Shown in pieces: positions 6,965-16,170 of a stretch of 16,371 nt of DNA. Both the position numbers and the translations under genes were made by a program. The notes under the pieces were generated by a model. That model saw only the letters and a list, made by a program, of their open reading frames with translations. It was not told the origin of the DNA and searched no databases. The DNA comes from Bacteroidales bacterium UBA1064 (lineage in GTDB: Bacteria; Bacteroidota; Bacteroidia; Bacteroidales; Tenuifilaceae): NCBI GenBank assembly GCA_002316235.1, contig DCDD01000129.1, forward strand, positions 1 through 16,371, read 5' to 3'. The number at the start of each line of letters is the position of its first letter. Position 1 is the first letter of the stretch.

Positions 6965-9900
6965 CTACTTAACCAGCTCAAACCTAACGCTAAACCCGAA
7001 GCTGGTATTGGTTGTGCGGTAGGTTCTGGAAACTTTTGGGGCGTTGAGGGTTCGGTCGAAAAACAGCCTTACCGTAACCTGCTCGTTGATGCGGTAGTCG
7101 GCGGAGGTTTTGATGGTATTAACGAGTTGTCCGGCAATAATTTCGGAGTAATCCTCCACCAGCTTGCGCAAAATGGTTGTGTTTTCGCGTATGGAGAGAT
7201 CAACAGTAATCCGCAGGTCGCTCTTAACGGCGCTCTTACCGCCATCCTCCGACTGAAACACAAGGGGCAAATTCTCGAACCTGTAGCCTGCCCCGATAAT
7301 ATACTCGTTTCCGTAAATTTCGGTAAGCTGGTTGTTGGCAAAACTCATTGCCAGCGAACGGCTGGTTTTAAACTCAAGTCGGGTGGTGAGGTTGTTCTGC
7401 CAGCCCATATCCAACCCAAGCAATGGAGAAAATTGCTCGTTTATGGAAACGTTGGTAATTTCACGTTTTGGCACAAAATCGCCATTTATGTTGCGCACGT
7501 AGCTAAAACCATCGTCCTCGGGCAGATAGTTCAGGTTGGTTGTAAAGGCGCCAATAGTATAGGCCGATCGGTAGCCATGAGATAGTGTAAAGGTTTTAAA
7601 AAGATTCTTAAATGGTCGAATTTTAGCAAGTCCATCGTAGGTAATCTGCCAGTTGGGCATTGGAATAACCGGAAAATCTCTAAGGGTAACCTTCTGCGGC
7701 GAGGTATTGGTATAGGCAGCCAGGAATGAAGCCCTGAGCACATCCTGCGATAGAGGACCGTAACCCACCGGGAATCCCAAAGAGTCTGGTGGAGCCATCG
7801 GGTCGTAACCCTGACCGGGATTAGCCACTCGTTGATCGCGAAGCCTCTCGGCAATTACCAGCCGGTTGCTCTTCATCCTCTCAAAAGCCCTGGATTTTGC
7901 ATCGCGGTTCTTTCCCTCAAAGGTAGTTCCAAGCGTTAGTACGCTGATGCTGAAATTACCGGTTGTCAGCGGGCTAAGCGAGCTATACGACCCTAGTGCA
8001 TTTGCCCGGTAGGTTTCGTTATGGTTGCGCGAGTAGGTTCGGTTGGCCGTTAGCTCAATTCGAAAACCGGGCACAGGCTCAATGCTGCTGCGGAAGTTCA
8101 AATTTTCGTTGTGGGTAAACACCACCGGCGTATTAAAGGTGGTATCGTGTGTGAGCCAGCCGTTGGTAGCTGCTTTCCATGCAATTTCCGGATCCTGCCA
8201 ACCGGCAATGAACTCCCATCCGGGAGCCGTAAAGCCGTTGTAGCTGTCAATTCCTAAGTACCGTGTACCGGGTTTGTAACCAGGCAGAAGCGTTCCGTTG
8301 GTTTCGGAATAGGAAAGCGAAAGGCTTTTAACGCTCATCATCAAGCGAAGTGTGCCCTCCCACGCAAACTTCAGCGGATTGGGCCTATCGGGCACCTTGC
8401 CTTCAACCACCACCCTGCAGTTGCTGTAATCGGCATCTGCCCTGATGGCAACACGTGTATCACTTTTGACCTCCGATTTAACCTTTACCTCGTTGCCCTT
8501 CTCGTCGTACACCCTTACAGTTACCTTATCGGTTTTGAGCTTATGGTTGATGTTTTTTGCGTACTTCGCTCTAATGTTCACCCCGCCTTCCTCGTACTTA
8601 ACGGTTTTGGTTTTAGGTGCTGCCCCTCGCCCCCTACTATCAAACTCCTGGTTAATTCGCTTAAGGTAGCCAACCTTGTTGAAAAGAGTATTAATGTTGA
8701 TTTGACCGTTAAGCTGGATGGTGTTGGAGTTTTGAACGGTATTACCTGGGTCGAATCGCGATGTATCGGCCATAATGGGGCCTGCCTGCCACCGGTAAAT
8801 TCCAGTGTAGCGTGCTGAGGCATTAGTCCAGTCAAGAAATGGGATCTTACTTAGTGGAAGCGAGTAGGAAAGGTTAAACTGGTGGTTATACATGGTATTA
8901 CGGCCAAAATTCTTAATGTTCTGCCACACCGAGTCGCGCCAGTGCTCGTATCCTTTAGGGTCGCGGTTTCGATCAACCATGCCCTCGGGTTCATCAATAC
9001 GGGCTACGTTGCTGGCAGTAAAATCAAATTTCAACGATTGGGTAATGTCCCAGTTCAGAGCATAGTTGCGATTCCACAGAAAGTCCTTGGAGTAGGTTGG
9101 AAGCAACACGGCGCTGGGGTTGCTTACGTTGCGAAACTGCTGTTCAAAGTAACTTCGATCCAAATCGGTTCGGAAGGAGAGCTGAGCTGGGGTAAGGTTA
9201 AAGTTGAAGTCCTTAATCAACCTGAAATATTTTGAGTTCAACCACTTCACGTTTTTAAAGGGCACAATGTACTTTGGCTGCTTGTTGAAGTTGTAGGTTA
9301 GGGCGCCTCTAATATCCCGTTGAATCTTATGATCGGTGCGGATATTCCTTGAGAACAGCTCGCTGTAGGAGTAGCTCACGGAGAAGTTGGAAATGTTCCA
9401 AAAATGAGGTTTTTCAGTAGTCTTGTCAATTTTAACATTTGTAAAGTTGATGCTTCGATGTCGGGAGTAATCCTGCACAATCCGCTTTACGGAATCTCTT
9501 TCCGAAGGGTTGTAGGAATTCAGGGAGCTGCTAAGGGTTACATCGGGGTCAAGGGGGTTATACTGGGGATTGGATATGGACTCGCTGAACCCCAGGAACA
9601 TGGGTATTCTTACGTTTAACTTTTCGGGGAAAAATTTACCCAGCTCCAGGGTGGAGTTGATATCGTACTGGTAAATAGTTTCCTTGCTGCGCTCGTTAAC
9701 CTTTTTCTCGATAGAGCCAAATCCGGGAGTAACGGTTGAACCGGCCACATTTATCATCCCTAAATCGGCCAGCTTGGCCGAAACTCGGGCATTAGCGGCC
9801 CATCCCCCCTGATCGTTAAAGTTGGTAAGTCGAAACTCGTTGAACCAGGCCACCACTGATTTAGGCATTCCGTCATCGGTTGGACCCTTTCCGCTAGCCG

Positions 9901-12900
9901 GGTTTCTAATACCTATCATAATCACCTTAACGTTGCTGAGGTTGGGATTTCCCACCACCTTCATCTGGGCATCACCATCATCAACCGTGTAGAGGGTTCG
10001 TTGGGTTACCATTGAGCCTGGGGTTCGCATGGCATCGTTACGGGCCACCTTAACCTCCACCAGCTTTTCCAGATCAATATTGATTAGATTCTCACGAGGC
10101 CAAACCATTTCCCTATCCGACTCCCGGCTGTTAAAGTAGTAGCCGTAGGGTGTCAGGGACAAGGGAATTTCGTACTCGTAGTAGTTGTCGGTATAATCGG
10201 TTCCTATTCGGATAAATGCCGAAACATCGCCATTTGACAACGGATAACCCTCAACCATCTCGGCGTGCACGTCCATTTTAAGTTTTTTGTACTGCCGGAT
10301 ATCTATATTGACATTTTTGAAAGCCGCTCTGGCATCGCCATCGGCCAGGTCAATCACCCTGTACTCCATGGCCTGCTCGTTGAGCTCGGTGAGCTGAGGC
10401 TGGCTGGGGTCAATAACCCTGTCAACGCCCGGGGGCAGCACGTAGTTAACCGGCGTGCGTTTGTCGTTCTCCTCAATGTTGACCGAAGAGATGGCAAACC
10501 CCGTGGTGGGTAAATCGCCCGAAGGAATACCCTCCTGCCCCTGAATAAGCGAGTAGTTATACTTACGCCACTCGCTTTTCACGAGTTCAAGGGTGGCAAA
10601 TCTCAGGATCATGGTGTCCTGAAAGCCCCGCAGGAACATTCTCATGAAGCGGATGGACTTAAAATCGTCAATTGGGCCGACCACCCGCTCATACTCCGTA
10701 ATGGGAATTTTAAACTGGTACCACTTCACCGGAACGTTTCTAAGCTTATCCTTCTCTCCGGATATCACGTTGGTAATGTAGTTTCTGCCCACCTCCATGT
10801 CGGCAGGTCGAAGGGATATCCTGTACTGGTAGTATGCCTCGCTTTCGCTCATGGTGATGTCGCCCTCGCTAAGGTTCTCAACATCGGGCGTGGAGTAGGC
10901 CTGCTGGGATGTGGTTCCGGTTGCAACAGGTGAGTTGCCCTCGGTGTTGTTGAAATACTTATACCTGTCGAGGATGGTAGCTTTGCTCTGGTCGTACTGG
11001 TTGTTCAGGAAATGGATGAAATTATCGTTGGACGGGTCGGCATCGGATTTTGCCATAACCTCCTCGTTGGATACCCTGAAGCGCAGCTGGGTAAGGTAGT
11101 TCTGGAAAAATGATTGTTCATCGGGAATGCCGTCGCCGTCGAGGTCTTCGCCTGAAAGGCCATCAAGCCCTATATCCTGGTACTTACGGTTGGCGGGGTC
11201 ATTGTCGAATCCTACAGGAAGGTACTGCTTGCGGGGCACTCTACCCCAAACAGTAGTGTCAACCTTCTCCATGGCCTGGGTGGTGGGCATGCCATTCTCA
11301 AACGACTTGCGACCGTCGCGAAGTATATCCTCCGAAACATTGCCAAGGTTGATGTAAAAATCGCCTCCGCTCATGGTGGAGTCGTAAACAAAGGGATCCA
11401 TCAGCCAAAACTCGATGTACTCTATGTTGGCTGTTTCAAAGTCGGTAGTTCCAATGCTCCGCATAACACCACCCCAGCGGTTCTGTGGGTTAAGCAGTCG
11501 TCCATCAGGGTCAACATTAATATCATCGTAGTTGTATGGACCGCGCTCATCAGGGTAAAAGGACAGGTTCAGCACCGATATGTTGGTGGGCTGCCCCTGC
11601 GGTGTGTTCCGGTTGGGGAACAGCTCACGTTCGAAAATTTCCCGAACAAAATGCGATCCCTGCAGCTCCTTGTTGTTGCGGATGTAGGATGGGGTAAGGG
11701 ATGTATTCCGCAAAAAAAGCGGGTCGATGAAGTACCATGCCAGCATCGCTCTATTCATGCCGTTGCGCAGGTCGTTGCTATAAGAGGCCTCAGGGAATAA
11801 GGCAGGTTGGCCCTGGGGTGTGGAGGCAAGCTTCCACTCGGTCCAGTAGTGCTGGTCGAGCTTAGTGCTGCTCCCCTCAAAATCGTCAAGGTAAACTGTT
11901 CCGGCTTTGCCTATAGCCCTTGAGTGCCCGGGAATAAGATGCGCAAACTCGGCGTCGAAGGTTACAGTTGACTTCTCCTTGGTCTGAATAAATGGTAAAA
12001 AATCAACCATGCGGGTAAGCAGCCGAGAGTCGGTTTGGTAGGAGGTATTCAACCCCCAGATGGTATTTGAGATAGCCTCGTTTCCAAAACTCACCTTTTG
12101 GGTAAGCGGGCGCTCGGTAAGGTTCATAATGGTGGCGCCCACGTTGAAGTTGTCGGAGAACCTATAGTCAAAGTGGCTGCCAATTAGTGTTTTAGTTTGA
12201 AGGCTGAACAAGGCGTTGCTTTCCACCGAAATTCTAATGGGAGTACCCGATTCAAGCAGCGCCTGGTCTAAAATGCGCACCGAGCCAAGATTGTAGTCAA
12301 CAATATACTGAACATCTTCCTGAAGCTTAGCACCCCCGGCCGTAACCACCACTGAACCCTTAGGAATGTTTGGAGCGTTAAGGTATATCTCCGATCCACC
12401 TGCCGACTGGTAGGAGCCGCTAAGAATAAACTTGTTTTTTTCGGCCATCTGCCTCGCCCTGGTAAGGGTGGAGTCGTATAGTTCCTGAAAAACATACTTA
12501 TCGGCAATCGCCGGATTGGTAAATTTAGTCTTCAAATCGCGGCCAAATGGTTCAAGTACCGGAAAAATTATCTTTCCCCCTGCCGGGTTAATGGTTACCC
12601 CCTCAATAAAATCGAACACACCATCGGGTATAGCATCAAGCTGGTTGTTGAGGTTATCGAGGTTTAACACGCGAATAAGCGGGATGTTGGCAATAGCATC
12701 CTCGCCAATGTAGCTTAAAGGTGTTCCTGTTTTATCGTTCTCGTAGAGTACATCGAGCCTAAACTCATTCTTGCTAACCTGGAAAGCGTTCATGGAGTAT
12801 ATATTCTTCATCATCAGCTTCCATGTTGGCAGGGAAGGGCTTAGGTTGGTACCCTTAAGCAGTTTCACAACAAGTGCTTGGGGTGCAGCAATCCCATCGG

Positions 12901-14344
12901 TTGAAAGCTCACCAACCCTGTAGGTTTTTCCATCCTGGGTGTACTCAAAGGCAACAGCCAGCATTTCGTCGTTATATAGCGGAGAGTTCAGCGAAATGTA
13001 GCCTAAAACAGGGTTAAAGGTAAACTCGTTGGAAGAAAGCCGGCGTGCATTTTCAATCTTTTCGTAATCACGACCCCCGCTAAACCCACTTCCCTCAAGG
13101 GGCAAAAGGGTGGAGTTCACCTCGGCTATATCGCGAATGCCGGAGTATGTTGTGGTCATCAACTCGTAGAGGGTGTTCCGGCTGTTATCGGCCGGGCCGG
13201 GAACGGTTTGGTGAAAAATAGAGCTGGCAAAAATATTCGGATCGGCCTCACCCAGGTCGGCAAATGCCACCAGATTTCGGGAGTTCTCAAAGTTGGCCTG
13301 CTTGTTGGTTACCCAAACTTCAATTTTGGTGATGTTGATGCCCGAGTTAATCACCGGTAGGTTGGCCAGCGCCCTGTTATAGTTCTCACGAAAGTAGTGC
13401 GACAGGAAAAAATGCCGGTTGGCGTCGTACTCATCGGCCCGAATCTGGAAGTCACGCACCTGAGCGCCACCCTTAACCTCAACTACCTGGGTTTGACCAT
13501 TCTGCTTCGACACCACACTGGTAACGTAAAGCTTCCCGAACTTCATCTCGGTTTTAAAGCCAAAAAGGCTTTGGCTTCCGGTAATTAGGGTGCCCGGCAG
13601 GGGAAGTGATACGTTTCCAGCCTCAATCCGCTGGATAATTTCGTCCTCAAAACCGTTGTACTCCACCTTCACGTTATTCTCGAAATCGAAAGTTGCCTCG
13701 GTGTTGTAGTTCACCTCCATCTTCAATTTCTCGCCAATTTTTCCGGCCACGTTCATCTGGATCTTCGACTGAAAATCGAAGGTGGTATTTTTTCGCTGGT
13801 CAACCGGTAGTGCAGGGTTTTCGGTTTTAGAGGAGGATATGCCAAAAACCAGCTCAGCATTACCCTGGGGGATAATCTCAATAACATTGCTCCCAAATAT
13901 CCTATCAAACGACTCGCCACCCACCTGAATGCGTGGCAGAATGCCATCGCCCTTTCCAACTGTTTCGCCGGTTTGCTTTTGCCGCCAGAACTCCCGCATG
14001 GACTGCTCCACCCGGTAGTTCTGGTACTCCTCGTCGCTCATCACACGAGGCAAACCTACGTTATACCCGCCAACTCGCTGGTAAACAGTATATTTCTTTG
14101 TGGTGGGATCGTACTCCACCACCTCGGTAACATTCGATGGCTGGTTTAGAAACAGGGGTGAACGCACCGTTGCCGGTGTTAAAAAATTTTCAGATTTTAT
14201 TGGGTAGGGTAGCCTGGTGGTATCCTGCAGGTTAACCGTTTGCTCATACACTTGCCCACCGATGGATACACGCGGGGTGAACAGCAGAAAGCATGAAAAT
14301 ACAAACAACAGCAAGGAACCTATTTTAACGCGTGCCAAAGTCAA
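6965..14344 (-). CDS. sprA: T9SS outer-membrane translocon SprA (Sov family)
   Basis: SprA is the very large outer-membrane beta-barrel (36 strands in the Flavobacterium johnsoniae structure) through which type 9 cargo leaves the cell; it also supports gliding in gliding species. This protein has 2459 residues, against about 2400 in F. johnsoniae and 2500 in Porphyromonas gingivalis Sov. Residues 1-29 form a signal peptide (RVK, hydrophobic core, SIGG). Typical segments are NVSLPLPGTLITGSQSLFG near 240-262, DGVFDFIEG near 570, TVYLDDFEGSS near 815 and a calcium-loop-like DLDGDGIPDE near 1065. Beta-strand-rich sequence with alternating aromatic residues follows to the C-terminal FELVK. There is no ATG before codon 101, so the start is TTG at 14344 or 14338. 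It lies directly downstream of ruvA. The partners PorV, GldKLMN and PorU are not in the window. The reading frame is intact throughout. Confidence 0.97.
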   Translation of the reverse strand: MTLARVKIGSLLLFVFSCFLLFTPRVSIGGQVYEQTVNLQDTTRLPYPIKSENFLTPATVRSPLFLNQPSNVTEVVEYDPTTKKYTVYQRVGGYNVGLPRVMSDEEYQNYRVEQSMREFWRQKQTGETVGKGDGILPRIQVGGESFDRIFGSNVIEIIPQGNAELVFGISSSKTENPALPVDQRKNTTFDFQSKIQMNVAGKIGEKLKMEVNYNTEATFDFENNVKVEYNGFEDEIIQRIEAGNVSLPLPGTLITGSQSLFGFKTEMKFGKLYVTSVVSKQNGQTQVVEVKGGAQVRDFQIRADEYDANRHFFLSHYFRENYNRALANLPVINSGINITKIEVWVTNKQANFENSRNLVAFADLGEADPNIFASSIFHQTVPGPADNSRNTLYELMTTTYSGIRDIAEVNSTLLPLEGSGFSGGRDYEKIENARRLSSNEFTFNPVLGYISLNSPLYNDEMLAVAFEYTQDGKTYRVGELSTDGIAAPQALVVKLLKGTNLSPSLPTWKLMMKNIYSMNAFQVSKNEFRLDVLYENDKTGTPLSYIGEDAIANIPLIRVLNLDNLNNQLDAIPDGVFDFIEGVTINPAGGKIIFPVLEPFGRDLKTKFTNPAIADKYVFQELYDSTLTRARQMAEKNKFILSGSYQSAGGSEIYLNAPNIPKGSVVVTAGGAKLQEDVQYIVDYNLGSVRILDQALLESGTPIRISVESNALFSLQTKTLIGSHFDYRFSDNFNVGATIMNLTERPLTQKVSFGNEAISNTIWGLNTSYQTDSRLLTRMVDFLPFIQTKEKSTVTFDAEFAHLIPGHSRAIGKAGTVYLDDFEGSSTKLDQHYWTEWKLASTPQGQPALFPEASYSNDLRNGMNRAMLAWYFIDPLFLRNTSLTPSYIRNNKELQGSHFVREIFERELFPNRNTPQGQPTNISVLNLSFYPDERGPYNYDDINVDPDGRLLNPQNRWGGVMRSIGTTDFETANIEYIEFWLMDPFVYDSTMSGGDFYINLGNVSEDILRDGRKSFENGMPTTQAMEKVDTTVWGRVPRKQYLPVGFDNDPANRKYQDIGLDGLSGEDLDGDGIPDEQSFFQNYLTQLRFRVSNEEVMAKSDADPSNDNFIHFLNNQYDQSKATILDRYKYFNNTEGNSPVATGTTSQQAYSTPDVENLSEGDITMSESEAYYQYRISLRPADMEVGRNYITNVISGEKDKLRNVPVKWYQFKIPITEYERVVGPIDDFKSIRFMRMFLRGFQDTMILRFATLELVKSEWRKYNYSLIQGQEGIPSGDLPTTGFAISSVNIEENDKRTPVNYVLPPGVDRVIDPSQPQLTELNEQAMEYRVIDLADGDARAAFKNVNIDIRQYKKLKMDVHAEMVEGYPLSNGDVSAFIRIGTDYTDNYYEYEIPLSLTPYGYYFNSRESDREMVWPRENLINIDLEKLVEVKVARNDAMRTPGSMVTQRTLYTVDDGDAQMKVVGNPNLSNVKVIMIGIRNPASGKGPTDDGMPKSVVAWFNEFRLTNFNDQGGWAANARVSAKLADLGMINVAGSTVTPGFGSIEKKVNERSKETIYQYDINSTLELGKFFPEKLNVRIPMFLGFSESISNPQYNPLDPDVTLSSSLNSYNPSERDSVKRIVQDYSRHRSINFTNVKIDKTTEKPHFWNISNFSVSYSYSELFSRNIRTDHKIQRDIRGALTYNFNKQPKYIVPFKNVKWLNSKYFRLIKDFNFNLTPAQLSFRTDLDRSYFEQQFRNVSNPSAVLLPTYSKDFLWNRNYALNWDITQSLKFDFTASNVARIDEPEGMVDRNRDPKGYEHWRDSVWQNIKNFGRNTMYNHQFNLSYSLPLSKIPFLDWTNASARYTGIYRWQAGPIMADTSRFDPGNTVQNSNTIQLNGQININTLFNKVGYLKRINQEFDSRGRGAAPKTKTVKYEEGGVNIRAKYAKNINHKLKTDKVTVRVYDEKGNEVKVKSEVKSDTRVAIRADADYSNCRVVVEGKVPDRPNPLKFAWEGTLRLMMSVKSLSLSYSETNGTLLPGYKPGTRYLGIDSYNGFTAPGWEFIAGWQDPEIAWKAATNGWLTHDTTFNTPVVFTHNENLNFRSSIEPVPGFRIELTANRTYSRNHNETYRANALGSYSSLSPLTTGNFSISVLTLGTTFEGKNRDAKSRAFERMKSNRLVIAERLRDQRVANPGQGYDPMAPPDSLGFPVGYGPLSQDVLRASFLAAYTNTSPQKVTLRDFPVIPMPNWQITYDGLAKIRPFKNLFKTFTLSHGYRSAYTIGAFTTNLNYLPEDDGFSYVRNINGDFVPKREITNVSINEQFSPLLGLDMGWQNNLTTRLEFKTSRSLAMSFANNQLTEIYGNEYIIGAGYRFENLPLVFQSEDGGKSAVKSDLRITVDLSIRENTTILRKLVEDYSEIIAGQLVNTIKTSADYRINEQVTVRLFFDRTLNAPKVSRTYRTTNTSFGFSVRFELVK

Positions 14345-14346
14345 TG

Positions 14347-14353
14347 CCTCTCC
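14347..14353 (-). promoter_or_regulatory. Shine-Dalgarno-like site deciding the sprA start
   Basis: GGAGAGG on minus lies between the ruvA stop (14366-14368) and two in-frame TTG codons. The gap is 2 bases to the TTG at 14344 and 8 bases to the TTG at 14338; measured from its GGAG half the gaps are 5 and 11. Because no ATG exists before codon 101 and the signal peptide must be included, one of these TTGs is the start. Spacing does not clearly favour one over the other. Confidence 0.5.
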
Positions 14354-14365
14354 AGTGATAAAGTT

Positions 14366-14950
14366 CTACAAGCGCTTTAATGCCGATTTAATCAGCCCCT
14401 CGACAGTCAACTCCCCGCCTTCCCTGATAATTTGATCGAGCACCTTTTCGGTGGCAGACTTGGAAAAACCAAGCATAACCAATGCAGATAACGCTTCATC
14501 CCTCGAAGTATTGTGTGCTGCAGGCATAATTTGTTTGGAGGCAAAGTCATCGCCCACCACTTTATCCTTTAGGTCCACCACAATGCGCTGGGCTGTTTTC
14601 AGGCCAATGCCCTTAACCTGCTTTATCAGGTTAACATTTTCGGTAAGAATGGCCGCCTGAAGCTCATCGGCGTTAAGCGACGAAAGAATTAAACGAGCTG
14701 TGCTCGCTCCTACACCTGAAACGCTGATAAGCAGCCTGAAAATTTCCCGCTCCTTTGCTTCGAAAAAGCCGTAAAGCAAATGGGCATCCTCCCTTATCAC
14801 CTGATGAAGGTAGAGCTTTACCTCATTCATACCGTTGATGGCCGAGTATGTCTGCAGCGAAATGTTTACATGGTATCCTAACCCTCCAACTTCGACCACA
14901 GCGTGGGTGGGCGTAAGTTCGGCCAGCTTGCCTACAATATAGTCGTACAT
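14366..14950 (-). CDS. ruvA: Holliday junction branch migration protein RuvA
   Basis: RuvA binds four-way DNA junctions as a tetramer or octamer and loads the RuvB motor for branch migration in recombinational repair. It has 194 residues, near the usual 200. Domain I (1-63) is the OB fold with the acidic pin Glu54-Asp55 in REDAHLLYGF. Domain II has two helix-hairpin-helix motifs: ISVSGVGASTARLIL (75-89) and IKQVKGIGLKTAQRI (109-123). A short linker (about 130-150) leads to domain III (151-194, RDEALSALVMLGFS), which contacts RuvB. The ATG at 14948-14950 follows GTAAAGGAA, a weak ribosome site. It sits between pdxA and sprA, and its stop lies 21 bases before the sprA start, so sprA is probably co-transcribed and perhaps coupled. 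ruvB is not in the window. Confidence 0.97.
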   Translation of the reverse strand: MYDYIVGKLAELTPTHAVVEVGGLGYHVNISLQTYSAINGMNEVKLYLHQVIREDAHLLYGFFEAKEREIFRLLISVSGVGASTARLILSSLNADELQAAILTENVNLIKQVKGIGLKTAQRIVVDLKDKVVGDDFASKQIMPAAHNTSRDEALSALVMLGFSKSATEKVLDQIIREGGELTVEGLIKSALKRL

Positions 14951-15076
14951 TTCCTTTACGTTGGTTTGAATTAAGTATGGGCTATTAGGCTGATTTGTTT
15001 GGCGTTATGAGCCACTACTTTCAGGTAGAGCTGATATAAGGATTTGGTGGCAAGCACACCTCAACCCATTGCTAAA

Positions 15077-16129
15077 CTAACCATTTTCCGAGCTAGAAAC
15101 GCTCAAAGGGTTGGTAGTGAGCTGGTCATGCAGTTTACGGTTGTTGAATATGTCTATGGCCAGGTATAGGGCATTTCTAAACGAGTTGGGGTTAGCCAAG
15201 TTTTGCCCGGCCAAATCGTAGGCTGTTCCATGATCGGGTGAAGTTCGGATAACCGGTAGGCCGGCCGTGTAGTTTACCCCGCTGTCGAAGCAAATTGCCT
15301 TGAATGGGGTAAGTCCCTGGTCGTGGTACATGGCCAGAATAGCGTCAAACCGAGTAAAACCATCGGAACCAAACAGGCCATCGGCTGGGTATGGGCCTAA
15401 CGCTGCAATTCCCTCATCAGCAGCCTGCTTTATGGCAGGTATAATTGCCGATTCCTCCTCACCTCCGAGCAATCCGGCATCACCTGCATGGGGATTAAGC
15501 CCCAACACTGCTATACGTGGCCTGCGGATGGCAAAATCCCTCACCAGCGTTTGGTTTAGCAAACGAATTTTTCCCAGTACCGTATCACGGGTAATTAACG
15601 ACGAGACTTTCGAAAGAGGCACGTGGCCGGTTACCACGCCTACCCTCATTAAATCGCCAACCATAAGCATAAGGAATTCCTTGGCATTAAACGAGCTTGC
15701 CAGATACTCGGTGTGTCCCGGGAAGCTGAATTTTGCACTTTGAATATTGGCCTTGTTAATGGGTGCGGTAATCAGCACATCAATTTTACCGGCCTTCAAA
15801 TCGGGCATGGCAGCCTCCAATGCAAGCAGCGAGCCCTTACCTCCTTCCTCGGTTGATTTTCCAAGCTCAACCCTCACCTCGTCATCCATGCAGTTAATGA
15901 TGTTTACCCTTTTCGGATTGGCCTCAGCCGCATCACGAATGTGGTTAAAGCTGAAATTTTCAACATTCAACGCTTTCCGGTGGTAGGCTGCAACCTTAGG
16001 CGATCCGTAAACAACCGGAGTGCAGAGTTCAACCATCCGGGGGTCCATAAAGGTTTTAATTATCACCTCGTAGCCTATACCGTTAATGTCGCCCTGGGTA
16101 ATTCCTACCCTTATTTTCTCATCGCTCAT
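15077..16129 (-). CDS. pdxA: 4-hydroxythreonine-4-phosphate dehydrogenase
   Basis: PdxA oxidises 4-phosphohydroxy-L-threonine with NAD; the product decarboxylates and is joined by PdxJ with deoxyxylulose phosphate to give pyridoxine phosphate (the DXP-dependent route to vitamin B6). It has 350 residues, somewhat longer than E. coli PdxA (329). The divalent metal ligands, three histidines from the two subunits in the family, are His169 (TGHVPLSKV), His214 (LNPHAGDAG) and His269 (AMYHDQGLTPFK), each three positions from E. coli 166, 211 and 266. Substrate-site FPGHTEYL has His139. The N-terminus reads RVGITQGDINGIGYE, where most members have GDPAGIGPE. The ATG at 16127-16129 is preceded by a candidate promoter. 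It may head an operon with ruvA and sprA. Confidence 0.96.
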   Translation of the reverse strand: MSDEKIRVGITQGDINGIGYEVIIKTFMDPRMVELCTPVVYGSPKVAAYHRKALNVENFSFNHIRDAAEANPKRVNIINCMDDEVRVELGKSTEEGGKGSLLALEAAMPDLKAGKIDVLITAPINKANIQSAKFSFPGHTEYLASSFNAKEFLMLMVGDLMRVGVVTGHVPLSKVSSLITRDTVLGKIRLLNQTLVRDFAIRRPRIAVLGLNPHAGDAGLLGGEEESAIIPAIKQAADEGIAALGPYPADGLFGSDGFTRFDAILAMYHDQGLTPFKAICFDSGVNYTAGLPVIRTSPDHGTAYDLAGQNLANPNSFRNALYLAIDIFNNRKLHDQLTTNPLSVSSSENG

Positions 16130-16162
16130 GTAGTTTCTTTCAGTTAGTAGGGTTAAAACTTA

Positions 16163-16170
16163 CAAACGTA
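16163..16170 (-). promoter_or_regulatory. Candidate -7 promoter element for pdxA
   Basis: TACGTTTG on minus fits TAnnTTTG and lies 33 bases before the pdxA ATG, giving a leader of about 25 bases. A -33 TTTG is not evident; a TTG lies closer, 12 bases upstream of the element. No promoter of this form was found in the 126-base gap between pdxA and ruvA, so this may serve pdxA-ruvA-sprA together. Confidence 0.42.

Noticed and set aside
6899..7585. A 228-codon open frame on plus, opposite the 3' end of sprA
   Set aside because: It lies almost wholly antisense to the SprA C-terminal barrel, has low-complexity composition with no recognisable domain, and the sprA frame is clearly the coding one.
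14951..15076. Possible hairpin or terminator in the pdxA-ruvA gap
   Set aside because: The best inverted repeat (CTAC/GTAG with imperfect flanks near 15015-15035) has no T tract and several mismatches, so termination is not supported.
15300..15743. A 147-codon open frame on plus, opposite pdxA
   Set aside because: It is antisense to the conserved metal-binding core of PdxA; its serine- and proline-rich product is what reverse-strand reading of a coding region gives.
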